64,000 nt of DNA from Pseudomonas khavaziana. GTDB lineage: Bacteria; Pseudomonadota; Gammaproteobacteria; Pseudomonadales; Pseudomonadaceae. Under the pieces are notes generated by a model. That model saw nothing but the letters and a program-made list of their open reading frames with translations. It had not been told where the DNA came from and made no database searches. Shown here one piece after another: positions 50,234 to 59,443 of this stretch; position 1 is the first letter of the stretch, and each line of letters starts with the position of its first letter. The DNA lies in contig NZ_JAHSTT010000013.1 of NCBI RefSeq assembly GCF_019145205.1, positions 62,001-126,000 on the forward strand, written 5' to 3'. The position numbers and the translations under genes were made by a program.

Positions 50234-52687
50234 ATGAAAAAACTCAAACTGGTGATGATCGGCAATGGCATGGCCGGGGTACGTACCCTGGAGGAGTTGC
50301 TCAAGCTCAGCAGCGACATTTATGACATCACCGTGTTCGGCGCCGAGCCCCACACCAACTACAACCGCATCCTGCTGTCGCCGGTACTGGCCGGTGAGCA
50401 AACTTTCGAAGAGATCGTACTCAACGACCTGGACTGGTATCTGGATAACAACGTCAAGTTGCTGCTCAACCGCAAGGTGGTGCAGATCGACCGGGTCAAG
50501 CGCAGAGTCATCGCCGAAGACGGTACCGAGGCCGAGTATGATCGCCTGCTGATCGCCACCGGCTCCACGCCGTTTATCCTGCCGATCCCCGGCAATACCC
50601 TGCAGGGCGTGATTGGCTACCGCGATATCGCCGATACCCAGGCCATGATCGACACCGCCAAGACACACAAACATGCGGTGGTGATCGGCGGCGGCCTGCT
50701 CGGCCTGGAAGCCGCCAATGGCCTGATGCTGCGTGGCATGCACGTAACCGTGGTGCACCTGGGCGAATGGTTGCTGGAACGCCAGCTGGACAAGACCAGT
50801 GGCCAACTGCTGCAGACCGAACTGGAAAGCCGCGGCCTGGTGTTTCGCCTGTGCGAACAAACCCAGGCCCTGCACGACGCCGGCAATGGCCGGGTCGGCT
50901 CGGTGCAATTCAAGAATGGCGACATCATCCCCGCCGACCTGGTGGTGATGGCCGCCGGTATCCGCCCCAATACCGAACTCGCGGAAAAGTCCGGTATTCC
51001 CTGCAACCGAGGGATCCTGGTCAACGACACGATGCAGACCTACGACCCGCGCATCTATGCGATCGGCGAATGCGCCAGCCATCGTGGCATCGCCTATGGC
51101 CTGGTGGCGCCGTTGTTCGAACAGGCCAAGGTCTGCGCCAACCATCTTGCCCAACTGGGCTTTGCCACCTACAAGGGCTCGGTCACCTCGACCAAGTTGA
51201 AGGTCACCGGCATCGACCTGTTCTCGGCCGGCGACTTCATGGGCGGCGAAGGCACCGAGACCATCACCCTCTCCGACCCCATTGGCGGCGTGTACAAGAA
51301 GCTGGTGATTAAGGACGACATACTGGTCGGCGCCTGCCTGTACGGCGATACCGCGGACGGCGGTTGGTATTTCCGTCAGATTCGCGAGAATCACGCCATT
51401 GGCGAAATCCGCGATCACTTGATGTTCGGTGAGAATGCACTGGGCGACGTCGGCCACCAAGGACAGGACAAGGCCATGAGCATGGCCGACAGCGCCGAAG
51501 TCTGCGGCTGCAACGGCGTGTGCAAGGGCACCATCGTCAAGGCAATCCAGGAACAAGGGCTGTTCAGCGTCGACGAGGTGAAAAAGCACACCAAGGCCGC
51601 CAGTTCCTGCGGCTCCTGTGCTGGCCTGGTGGAACAGATCCTGATCAACACCGTGGGCGGCGCCGCCGACGTCAAACCCAAAAGCGAAAAGGCCATCTGC
51701 GGCTGCAGCGATCTCAATCACGGGCAGATCCGCCAGGCCATCCGCGAGCAGCACCTGCTGACCATCGACAGCACCCTGCGTTACCTCAACTGGCGCACGC
51801 CCAATGGCTGCGCCACCTGCCGCCCGGCGCTCAACTATTACCTGATTTCCACCTGGCCCGGCGAGGCCAAGGACGATCCGCAATCGCGGCTGATCAACGA
51901 GCGGGCCCACGCCAATATTCAGAAAGATGGCACCTACTCGGTAGTCCCACGGATGTGGGGCGGTGTGACTAACCCCTCGGAGCTGCGCCGCATCGCCGAT
52001 GTGGCCGACAAGTACAACGTGCCGATGGTCAAGGTCACGGGCGGCCAGCGCATCGACCTGCTCGGCATCAAGAAGCAGGACTTGCCGGGCGTATGGAAGG
52101 ACCTGGATATGCCGTCCGGCCACGCCTACGGCAAGTCCATCCGCACCGTAAAAACCTGCGTGGGCAGCGAGTTCTGCCGATTCGGCACGCAGAACTCCAC
52201 GCAACTGGGCATCGAGCTGGAGCATGACCTGTTCAATATGTGGTCGCCCCACAAGGTCAAGCTGGCGGTCTCCGGCTGCCCACGCAACTGTTCGGAAGCG
52301 GGGATCAAGGATGTCGGAATCATCGGCGTCGACTCCGGCTGGGAGATGTATATCGGCGGCAATGGCGGGATCAAGACCGAAGTCGCGGAGTTCTTCGTCA
52401 AGCTGAAAACCGCCGAGGAGGTGCGCGAATACAACGGCGCGTTCCTGCAGCTGTACCGCGAAGAAGCTTTCTATCTGGAGCGCACGGTGCACTACCTGCA
52501 ACGGGTGGGTATGGAGCACATCAAGAAGGCAGTGCTCGAGGACCCGGCCCGCCGCAAGACCCTCAACGAGCGCCTGCAGTTCTCGCTGTCATTCGAGCAG
52601 GACCCGTGGAAAGAGCGCCTGGAACAGCCGCTGCTGAAAAAGGAATTCGACGTTATCCCCGTGAAACAGCTGGAGGTCTCGCTATGA
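50234..52687 (+). CDS. nirB: Assimilatory nitrite reductase large subunit
   Basis: The 817-residue enzyme reduces nitrite to ammonium with NADH. Order of domains: FAD/NAD-binding (VMIGNGMAGVRTLEELL; VIGGGLLGLEAANGL), a BFD-like [2Fe-2S] domain (CGCNGVCKG and CGSCAGLVE) with a second such motif (CGCSDLNHG and CATC), then the siroheme/[4Fe-4S] domain with TCVGSEFC and SGCPRNCSE supplying the four cluster cysteines. It overlaps nirD by four bases. GGAG lies before the ATG at 50234. Confidence 0.96.
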   Translation: MKKLKLVMIGNGMAGVRTLEELLKLSSDIYDITVFGAEPHTNYNRILLSPVLAGEQTFEEIVLNDLDWYLDNNVKLLLNRKVVQIDRVKRRVIAEDGTEAEYDRLLIATGSTPFILPIPGNTLQGVIGYRDIADTQAMIDTAKTHKHAVVIGGGLLGLEAANGLMLRGMHVTVVHLGEWLLERQLDKTSGQLLQTELESRGLVFRLCEQTQALHDAGNGRVGSVQFKNGDIIPADLVVMAAGIRPNTELAEKSGIPCNRGILVNDTMQTYDPRIYAIGECASHRGIAYGLVAPLFEQAKVCANHLAQLGFATYKGSVTSTKLKVTGIDLFSAGDFMGGEGTETITLSDPIGGVYKKLVIKDDILVGACLYGDTADGGWYFRQIRENHAIGEIRDHLMFGENALGDVGHQGQDKAMSMADSAEVCGCNGVCKGTIVKAIQEQGLFSVDEVKKHTKAASSCGSCAGLVEQILINTVGGAADVKPKSEKAICGCSDLNHGQIRQAIREQHLLTIDSTLRYLNWRTPNGCATCRPALNYYLISTWPGEAKDDPQSRLINERAHANIQKDGTYSVVPRMWGGVTNPSELRRIADVADKYNVPMVKVTGGQRIDLLGIKKQDLPGVWKDLDMPSGHAYGKSIRTVKTCVGSEFCRFGTQNSTQLGIELEHDLFNMWSPHKVKLAVSGCPRNCSEAGIKDVGIIGVDSGWEMYIGGNGGIKTEVAEFFVKLKTAEEVREYNGAFLQLYREEAFYLERTVHYLQRVGMEHIKKAVLEDPARRKTLNERLQFSLSFEQDPWKERLEQPLLKKEFDVIPVKQLEVSL

Positions 52688-53001
52688 ACTGGCTGGATAT
52701 CTGCGCCCTGGATGAAATCAACACTCTGGGCTCGCGCATCATCAGTGGGCCGAAAGGCGACATCGCGATTTTTCGCACCAGTGACGACGAAGTCTTCGCC
52801 CTCGACGACCGTTGCCCGCACAAGGGCGGCCCCCTATCCCAAGGCTTGATCTACGGCAAGCGCGTGGCCTGCCCGCTGCACAACTGGCAGATTGACCTGG
52901 CGTCCGGCGAAGCCCAGGCCCCGGATATCGGCTGTGCCCACCATCATCAGGCCCGGGTGGAAAACGGTCGGGTGATGCTGGCCCTGCGGGACGCTGGTTG
53001 A
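52684..53001 (+). CDS. nirD: Assimilatory nitrite reductase small subunit
   Basis: The 105-residue protein has the Rieske-like NirD fold with CPHKGGPLSQG and CPLHNWQIDLASG, so both Cys-His pairs are present, whereas many NirD proteins lack them. It partners NirB. ATG overlaps the nirB stop (ATGA), and its own stop overlaps the next start (TGATG). Confidence 0.95.
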   Translation: MNWLDICALDEINTLGSRIISGPKGDIAIFRTSDDEVFALDDRCPHKGGPLSQGLIYGKRVACPLHNWQIDLASGEAQAPDIGCAHHHQARVENGRVMLALRDAG

Positions 53002-55709
53002 TGAACCGCCAGACCACCGCGTCCACCTGCTGTTATTGCGGGGTGGGCTGCGGCGTGCTGATCGAGCATGACGGCGAACAGATCCTGGGGGTGCAAGGCG
53101 ATCCGAGCCACCCGGCCAACTTCGGCAAATTGTGCAGTAAAGGCGCCAGCCTGCACCTGACCGGCGACTTGAGCGCTCGCGCCCTGTACCCGGAGTTGCG
53201 CCTGGGCAAGGACTTGGCACGCACACGCACCGATTGGGACACCGCCCTGGAACACGCGGCCAATGTGTTCGCCGATACCATCGCCGAACATGGGCCCGAC
53301 AGCGTGGCGTTCTATATCTCGGGGCAACTGCTGACCGAGGATTACTACAGCTTCAACAAATTGGCCCGGGCCTTGGTGGGCACCAACAATATCGACAGCA
53401 ACTCACGGCTGTGCATGTCCTCGGCCGTGGTCGGCTACAAGCGCAGCCTGGGCGCCGATGCGCCGCCGTGCAGCTATGAAGACCTGGAAAACAGCGACTG
53501 CGTGATGATCGTCGGCAGCAATATGGCCTATGCCCACCCGGTATTGTTCCGACGCCTGGAGCAAGCCAAGGCGCAACGCCCGCAGATGAAAGTGGTGGTG
53601 ATTGACCCTCGGCGTACAGACACCTGCGATTTGGCCGACCTGCACCTGGCAATCCTGCCGGGGACGGATGTGGCGTTGTTCCATGGGATCCTGCATCTGC
53701 TGCTGTGGGAAGGCTGGATCGACCACGCCTTTATCCAGGCCCACACCGAGGGCCTGGCCGAGCTCAAACGCCTGGTGCATGACTACACGCCGCAAATGGT
53801 CACGCAGCTGTGCGGCATCAGTGTCGAGCAATTGCGCCTGTGCGCCCAGTGGATAGGCACTTCCAGTAGCTTTTTGTCGCTGTGGTGCATGGGGCTTAAC
53901 CAATCCACTGCTGGCAGCGCAAAAAACAGCGCATTGATCAACCTGCACCTGGCCACGGCAACCATTGGCCGGCCGGGCTGCGGGCCGTTTTCCCTGACTG
54001 GGCAACCGAATGCCATGGGTGGGCGCGAGACCGGCAGCCTGTCCAATTTGCTGCCGGGCCACCGCGAGGCGGCCAATCCTGAACATCGCGCCGAAGTCGC
54101 CGCCTACTGGGGCGTGGAGCAACTGCCGGCACCCACCGGCCTCACTGCGATCGAACTGTTTGAACAGGTGCAGGCCGGCAAGATCAAGGCCCTGTGGATC
54201 GCCTGCACCAACCCTGCGCAATCTTTGCCGGACCAGAATGCCGTACGTGCAGCCTTGGCGGCGTGTCCGTTCGTGGTGTTGCAGGAGGCTTTTCGCACCA
54301 CCGAAACCGCTGCCTATGCCGACCTGCTGCTGCCGGCAGCCAGTTGGGGCGAAAAGGACGGCACGGTGACCAACTCCGAACGGCGTATTTCCCACGTACG
54401 TCGCGCCATCGCCCCGCCGGGAGAAGCGCGGGCGGACTGGGCAATCAGCGTGGATTTCGCGCAGCGCCTGGAACAACGAATGCGCCCGGGGTTGCCCAGC
54501 CTGTTCGCCTTTGAGCAACCGACCCAGCTGTTTGATGAATTCAAGCAACTTACCCAAGGTCGCGACCTGGATTTATCAGGTATCAGCCACGCACTGCTCG
54601 ACCAGATCGGCCCGCAGCAATGGCCGTTTCCCAAGGGCGCGCAGGCGGGTACGCCGCGCCTGTACACAGACGGTATTTTCCCCACGGACGATGGCCGGGC
54701 GCGGTTTATCGCCGACCCTTACCGCGCTGCCAAGGAGCAGCGTGACGCACGCTTCCCCCTGACTCTGATCACCGGGCGCCTGCGCGACCAGTGGCATGGC
54801 ATGAGCCGCACCGGCACGGCCGCGCAGTCGTTCGGGCATGTCAACGAGGCGTTGCTGGGCCTGCATCCGGACGAACTGCGTCGCCATCGTTTCAAAGAAG
54901 GTGACCTGGTCAACCTGAAAAGCCGTCGAGGCAATGTGATCGTCGCCGTCAGCAGCGATGACAGCGTGCGCCCCGGCCAAGCGTTCCTGCCTATGCATTG
55001 GGGCGACCGTTTCCTCAAGGGCGGCGTGAACGTCCTCACGCAGCCGGCGTTCGATCCCTTGTCCAAGCAGCCGGAACTCAAGCACAGCGGTGTGCGTCTG
55101 GAAGCGGTGCAACTGCCGTGGCAACTGTTCGCGCTGATCGAGGGCGATGTGCAGCAACACTTCGACGCCCTGCGCCCGCTGTGTGAGGGCTTTGCCTACG
55201 TGAGCCTGAGCCTGGCCGGACGTGAGAGACCGGCCCTGGTGGTGCGGGCAGCACACACCGAGGCACCCGACCTGCAACAGTTGAACCGCATTGACCAACT
55301 GTTGGGTCTGGACGACGGGCCGGTCATGGCCTATGACGACCCACGCCGCTCAATCGGCAAGCGCGTGAAGATCGAGAAGGGACGCATCACCGCCCTGCGC
55401 CTGGCCGGCGAGACCCTGGCCCGTCACTGGCTGCAAAGCCTATGGCTGGAAGGGCGTGCCGACGAGCAGCTGCGGCGCTGGCTGTTGGCGCCATTAAGTG
55501 CGCCACCGGGCGGTGCGGCGGCCAGCAGCAAGATTGTGTGCAACTGCAAGAACGTCAGTGAAAACGCCGTATGCGAAGGTATTGCGCAGGGCTTGGACCT
55601 GGACGGCCTCAAGCAGGCGCTGGGCTGCGGCACGCAATGCGGCTCCTGCGTGCCGGAAATCAAACGTCTTTTGGCCAGCACCCCGCAGCCAATCGCAATC
55701 AGTGTGTGA
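53001..55709 (+). CDS. Assimilatory nitrate reductase catalytic subunit
   Basis: The 902-residue molybdoenzyme reduces nitrate to nitrite in the cytoplasm. The N-terminal [4Fe-4S] motif is CCYCGVGCGV with a distal CSKG; molybdopterin-binding segments include MIVGSNMAYAHPV, VVVIDPRRTDTCDLADLHLAI and GQPNAMGGRETGSLSNLLPGHR. After the dinucleotide-binding domain (ITGRLRDQWHGMSRTG) a C-terminal BFD-like [2Fe-2S] domain (CNCKNVSENAV, CGTQCGSCVPEI) probably accepts electrons. ATG at 53001 overlaps the nirD stop. It is nasA or nasC by different naming schemes, so no symbol is given. Confidence 0.95.
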   Translation: MNRQTTASTCCYCGVGCGVLIEHDGEQILGVQGDPSHPANFGKLCSKGASLHLTGDLSARALYPELRLGKDLARTRTDWDTALEHAANVFADTIAEHGPDSVAFYISGQLLTEDYYSFNKLARALVGTNNIDSNSRLCMSSAVVGYKRSLGADAPPCSYEDLENSDCVMIVGSNMAYAHPVLFRRLEQAKAQRPQMKVVVIDPRRTDTCDLADLHLAILPGTDVALFHGILHLLLWEGWIDHAFIQAHTEGLAELKRLVHDYTPQMVTQLCGISVEQLRLCAQWIGTSSSFLSLWCMGLNQSTAGSAKNSALINLHLATATIGRPGCGPFSLTGQPNAMGGRETGSLSNLLPGHREAANPEHRAEVAAYWGVEQLPAPTGLTAIELFEQVQAGKIKALWIACTNPAQSLPDQNAVRAALAACPFVVLQEAFRTTETAAYADLLLPAASWGEKDGTVTNSERRISHVRRAIAPPGEARADWAISVDFAQRLEQRMRPGLPSLFAFEQPTQLFDEFKQLTQGRDLDLSGISHALLDQIGPQQWPFPKGAQAGTPRLYTDGIFPTDDGRARFIADPYRAAKEQRDARFPLTLITGRLRDQWHGMSRTGTAAQSFGHVNEALLGLHPDELRRHRFKEGDLVNLKSRRGNVIVAVSSDDSVRPGQAFLPMHWGDRFLKGGVNVLTQPAFDPLSKQPELKHSGVRLEAVQLPWQLFALIEGDVQQHFDALRPLCEGFAYVSLSLAGRERPALVVRAAHTEAPDLQQLNRIDQLLGLDDGPVMAYDDPRRSIGKRVKIEKGRITALRLAGETLARHWLQSLWLEGRADEQLRRWLLAPLSAPPGGAAASSKIVCNCKNVSENAVCEGIAQGLDLDGLKQALGCGTQCGSCVPEIKRLLASTPQPIAISV

Positions 55710-55718
55710 GGGAACAAT

Positions 55719-56462
55719 ATGAGCGCAAAAGTATGGCTGGTAGGCGCCGGGCCCGGCGATCCGGAATTGCTGACCCTCAAGGCGGTAAGAGCCCTGCATG
55801 AAGCCCATGTGGTGCTGATTGATGATCTGGTCAACCCGGCCGTGCTGGACCACTGTCGCAGCGCACGGGTGGTGACTGTCGGCAAGCGCGGTGGCTGCCG
55901 CTCCACGCCCCAGGAATTTATTCATCGCCTGATGCTGCGTTATGCACGCCAGGGTAAATGTGTGGTGAGGCTCAAGGGCGGCGACCCGTGCATCTTTGGT
56001 CGCGGTGGTGAAGAGGCGTTTTGGCTGCGCGAGCGCGGCGTTGAAGTTGAATTGGTCAACGGCATCACAGCAGGGCTGGCGGGCGCGACCAACTGCGATA
56101 TTTCGCTCACGCTGCGCGGTATCAGTCGCGGCGTGACATTGGTCACCGCCCATACCCAGGACGACAGCCAACTGAACTGGCGCGCACTGGCCGAAGGTGG
56201 AACCACCTTGGTGGTGTACATGGGAGTGGCGAAGCTGGAGGAAATTGGTCAGCAACTACTGGAAGGTGGCATGGCGGCTGATATGCCTGTAGCGATGATC
56301 GAAAACGCATCGCTGCCCCAACAGCGCGAATGCCGCAGCGAGCTTGCACGGATGCATGCGGATGCGCAGGCATTCGTCTTGAAAAGCCCGGCAATCCTGG
56401 TGATTGGCCACGTTGCTGCTGCCGCACAGACGGCTTGTGTTGCTGCAGCGGCCAGTGCCTGA
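55719..56462 (+). CDS. cobA: Uroporphyrinogen-III C-methyltransferase
   Basis: The 247-residue enzyme makes precorrin-2, the precursor of siroheme that NirB needs. It shows VWLVGAGPGDPELLTLKA, RLKGGDPCIFGRGGEEA, GITAGLAGATNCDISLTLRG and VVYMGVAKLEEIG. It has no CysG-type oxidase/chelatase part. It is the last gene of the nirBD-nitrate reductase operon and is followed by a shared terminator. Confidence 0.95.
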   Translation: MSAKVWLVGAGPGDPELLTLKAVRALHEAHVVLIDDLVNPAVLDHCRSARVVTVGKRGGCRSTPQEFIHRLMLRYARQGKCVVRLKGGDPCIFGRGGEEAFWLRERGVEVELVNGITAGLAGATNCDISLTLRGISRGVTLVTAHTQDDSQLNWRALAEGGTTLVVYMGVAKLEEIGQQLLEGGMAADMPVAMIENASLPQQRECRSELARMHADAQAFVLKSPAILVIGHVAAAAQTACVAAAASA

Positions 56463-56477
56463 GGCAAATCGCAGGCG

Positions 56478-56506
56478 AAAAAAACCCGGCCTAAGCCGGG
56501 TTTTTT
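56478..56506. terminator. Bidirectional terminator between cobA and oprF
   Basis: AACCCGGC, loop CTAA, GCCGGGTT, flanked by an A-run on the left and T-run on the right, so it works in both directions for the convergent cobA and oprF genes. Confidence 0.92.
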
Positions 56507-56518
56507 AAGCCAGGCTAA

Positions 56519-57499
56519 TTACTTAGCGGTGGCTTCAACAGCAGCTTCTACGCGACGGTTAACAGCGCGGCCAGCTTCAGTTGCGTTATCAGCAACTGGG
56601 CGGGACTCACCGTAACCTACGGAAGTGATGCGGCTAGGAGCTACGCCATCTTTAACCAGGACTTGCTTAACAGCGTCAGCACGACGCTGGGACAGCTTCT
56701 GGTTGTAGGCGTCTGGACCCACGGAGTCAGTGTGACCAGCAACTTCTACGTTGGTGTCTGGGTACTGAGCCATGAAGTCGGCCAGGTTTTTCACGTCGCC
56801 GTAGCTGTTAGGCTTAACAACCGACTTGTCGAAGTCGAACTTAACGTCCAGCTCAACACGAACAACCTGAGCAACCGGAGCTTCTGGCTCTGGAACTGGC
56901 TCTGGAGCTGGTGCTGGGGTAGGAGCTGGAGCAGCTGCGCCAGCGTTACCGCCGAAGTTCACGCCCAGGCCAACCAGTGCGGAGTAGTCCCACTTGCCGT
57001 TGTCCAGACCGTAGTCAGCTTCAACACCAGCACGTGCGTACAGGTTGTTGGTGAAGTAGTACTTCACGCCGGTACCGATGGTAGCGAAAGTGGTCTGATC
57101 GCGACCGCTGTGGCCATCAGCCTTGACGTTGGTACGGCTCTGGTGGCCGAAACCGCCTTCAACGTATGGACGCAGGCTATCAACGCCAGCCTGACCGAAG
57201 TGGTACTGGGCAACGAGGCTGCCAGTGTCACCTTTGATCTTCTGGTTGCCAGTGCCGTCGTTCGAACGGGTGTGGTTGGTCTTGTCGTACGACAGATTCA
57301 ACGACAGATCGTCGGTCAGGAAGTAACCAATGCGAGCGCCTGGGTTGAAGCCGTCTTCGATGTGCTTAACGCTATCGTTGTACTGCTTCTTGTAGAACAG
57401 CTCGCCTTCAACTGCGCCTTGGCCTTGTGCCAGAACGCCGAAAGAAGTAGCGGCAATAAGAGAACCAATGGCCAAGCCCAAGGTGTTTTTCAGTTTCAT
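56519..57499 (-). CDS. oprF: Outer membrane porin OprF
   Basis: The 326-residue major outer-membrane protein has a signal peptide (residues 1-24, ending VLA), an eight-strand N-terminal beta barrel to about residue 175, a Pro/Ala linker (APAPTPAPAPEPVPEPEAP) and a C-terminal OmpA-like domain (VKFDFDKSVV, VEVAGHTDSVGPDAYNQKLSQRRADAV) that binds peptidoglycan. It contains no cysteine, unlike P. aeruginosa OprF, which has four in the central loop. GGGGAT precedes the ATG. sigX lies upstream and is known to drive oprF in Pseudomonas. Confidence 0.97.
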   Translation of the reverse strand: MKLKNTLGLAIGSLIAATSFGVLAQGQGAVEGELFYKKQYNDSVKHIEDGFNPGARIGYFLTDDLSLNLSYDKTNHTRSNDGTGNQKIKGDTGSLVAQYHFGQAGVDSLRPYVEGGFGHQSRTNVKADGHSGRDQTTFATIGTGVKYYFTNNLYARAGVEADYGLDNGKWDYSALVGLGVNFGGNAGAAAPAPTPAPAPEPVPEPEAPVAQVVRVELDVKFDFDKSVVKPNSYGDVKNLADFMAQYPDTNVEVAGHTDSVGPDAYNQKLSQRRADAVKQVLVKDGVAPSRITSVGYGESRPVADNATEAGRAVNRRVEAAVEATAK

Positions 57500-57606
57500 C
57501 CGTTAAATCCCCATCTGGTGATTGTAAAGCAGTCCCACAAACCGGGGGACAACTCGGCGACAAGTCTAACAGAACTTGCCTACACGTAAGAGATATTTGC
57601 TACGCA

Positions 57607-58197
57607 CTAAGTTTCAGTCTCGCCCGCAAATTTCTCACGTAATTTATCAAGAGCACGTTTGTAACGCATTTTTGTAGCACTCAAGCCCATATGCATGATG
57701 TCAGCGATTTCCTGGAATTCCAGCTCTGCGACAAAACGAAGCACCAGAATTTCTCGGTCAATCGGGTTCACATGCACCAGCCAGCGATCAAGTCCGCCCT
57801 TCTCCTCGGGTGCCGGCGCCTTTTCCTCAGACGCCTCCTCGAGGGGGTCCAGACTCAAAGCGTCCATCAAGCGACGCTTTCGCCGTTCCTTCCGATACTG
57901 CGTGATGCACTCGTTGTACGTGATGCTATACAGCCATGTCTTGAACTTCGATTTGCCCTCGAAGTTCTTCAGGCCGTAGAGCACCTTGAGCATCACTTCC
58001 TGACAGACATCGTCCGCATCTCTATCGTTCCCCAAATACCTTGAACAAACGTTGAACAGAGTGCGTTGATACCTGCGCATCAATTCTTCGTACGCACGTG
58101 TTACGTGAAACAGCTCCGTGTGCGAGCGCGCGACCAACTCCTCATCAGAGAGCTCACGTGGGTCATAGCGCGTGGACAGCGTTTGGGCTTTATTCAA
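57607..58197 (-). CDS. sigX: ECF sigma factor SigX
   Basis: The 196-residue protein has sigma region 2 (AYEELMRRYQRTLFNVCSRYLGNDRDADDVCQEVMLKVLYGLKNF, residues about 35-80) and region 4 (IDREILVLRFVAELEFQEIADIMHMGLSATKMRYKRAL, about 140-180), joined by an acidic linker. SigX responds to envelope stress and low osmolarity and transcribes oprF and its cluster in Pseudomonas. No anti-sigma gene is adjacent. Confidence 0.96.
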   Translation of the reverse strand: MNKAQTLSTRYDPRELSDEELVARSHTELFHVTRAYEELMRRYQRTLFNVCSRYLGNDRDADDVCQEVMLKVLYGLKNFEGKSKFKTWLYSITYNECITQYRKERRKRRLMDALSLDPLEEASEEKAPAPEEKGGLDRWLVHVNPIDREILVLRFVAELEFQEIADIMHMGLSATKMRYKRALDKLREKFAGETET

Positions 58198-58284
58198 AAC
58201 AAGTCGTGCCGACAGTCAGGTCAATGTCCGTTGCAACCCGGTCACCCGGGTTCGCGGCGGCGTACATTAGCAGGGTTTGCCGGG

Positions 58285-59109
58285 TTAGCGGCTACTGACC
58301 TGCTGCTCAAGGAGAATCCGGTTGGACAGCGACACCAGTTCACCGTCATCGGTCAGCACGGTTGTCTTGACTGTGCCGATCTCCTCGATTTGCCCTTCGA
58401 CCTCGCCCACACGCACCTGTTGCCCAACTTGATACAGCTCACGCACATAGATTCCCGCAAGAATCTGGCCGGCAATTTCCCGGCTTCCCAAGCCCATGGC
58501 CAGCGCAACGGCCAGACCAACGGTAATCAAAACAATCACAATCACGTGGTTGAGCAGGTCAGTCTTGACCTCCAACTGGCTGATCGCGACGGAAATACTG
58601 ATGATGATCACCAGCCCCTGGGCGATTCGTCCCAGGCCTGCCGCATAATCCAACCCCACGCCTTCGGCGGCCCCGCGCACCAGCCCGTTGGCCAGTTGCG
58701 CCAGTAGAACCCCCACCAGCAACACCAGCGCGCCGCCGAAGACTTTCGGCAAATACAGCGCCAGCATGTCGAGCGTAGCTGAAACTCGCTCAAGTCCAAG
58801 GGATTGAGCCGCAGAAACCAGAAAAATAAGTAGAACGAACCAGTAGACGATCTTGCCGATCAGGGTCGAAATCGGCACCTGCAGCCCGGCGCGGCCCAGT
58901 AACTTGGTGAGGCCGGTGCCAGCCATCAGGCGATCCAGCCCCAGTTTTGCCAGCAATTTGGACAGCAGGGTGTCGAGCAACTTGGCCACGACAAAACCCA
59001 GCAATACCAGAACCAGGGCGCCAAACAGGTTGGGAATGAAATTCGCCACCTTGGTCCACAATGCGGTCATTGCGGTAACCAGGCTCTGGGTCCAGAGATC
59101 AAGTTCCAT
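58285..59109 (-). CDS. cmpX: CmpX, MscS-like conserved membrane protein
   Basis: The 274-residue inner-membrane protein has about five hydrophobic segments (first LFGALVLVLLGFVVAKLLDTLL) and a short C-terminal beta domain (GIYVRELYQVGQQVRVGEVEGQIEEIGTVKTTVL) like the base of MscS channels. In Pseudomonas it is linked to SigX activity and cell envelope tension. It starts two bases after the crfX stop, so the pair is probably co-translated. Confidence 0.92.
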   Translation of the reverse strand: MELDLWTQSLVTAMTALWTKVANFIPNLFGALVLVLLGFVVAKLLDTLLSKLLAKLGLDRLMAGTGLTKLLGRAGLQVPISTLIGKIVYWFVLLIFLVSAAQSLGLERVSATLDMLALYLPKVFGGALVLLVGVLLAQLANGLVRGAAEGVGLDYAAGLGRIAQGLVIIISISVAISQLEVKTDLLNHVIVIVLITVGLAVALAMGLGSREIAGQILAGIYVRELYQVGQQVRVGEVEGQIEEIGTVKTTVLTDDGELVSLSNRILLEQQVSSR

Positions 59110-59111
59110 AT

Positions 59112-59357
59112 TCAATCAGCCTTATCAGCAGTGCGAGCAAGAGGTTTACGACGGGAAACCGGTGAAACATGGGCCGAACCGTTGTTCAGGGCCATCATCA
59201 ATGCCGGCAGCCAGCGCCCGAGCAGACCGAACAAATCTCCCGCCCCGACCTGACGGTTGGCGGTTTTGAGTACGCGACCCAGGCAAGCATCGTCATCCCG
59301 GTTGGATGGCGAGGCATTGAGCATGTCACGCAAAGACTGTTCGAACGGATCGTGCAT
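59112..59357 (-). CDS. crfX: CrfX, small protein of the sigX cluster
   Basis: The 81-residue protein MHDPFEQSLRDMLNASPSNRDDD is the Pseudomonas CrfX, found between cmaX and cmpX. It is soluble apart from a short hydrophobic stretch (LFGLLGRWLPALMMAL). ATG at 59357 follows GAGG by five bases; an upstream in-frame start is unlikely. Function unknown; it is thought to belong to the sigX regulatory group. Confidence 0.88.
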   Translation of the reverse strand: MHDPFEQSLRDMLNASPSNRDDDACLGRVLKTANRQVGAGDLFGLLGRWLPALMMALNNGSAHVSPVSRRKPLARTADKAD

Positions 59358-59443
59358 AGAGACCTCTCGCAAGTGTTTTAAAAGACGAGGGTAAATTTCA
59401 TGGGGTCACATCGGCCCCTTCTTACGTTCAGCTCATATTCAGG

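Noticed and set aside
58235..58252. AACCCGG-TCAC-CCGGGTT as a terminator between sigX and cmpX
   Set aside because: Perfect stem but no T-run on either side, and it is upstream of sigX; function unclear.
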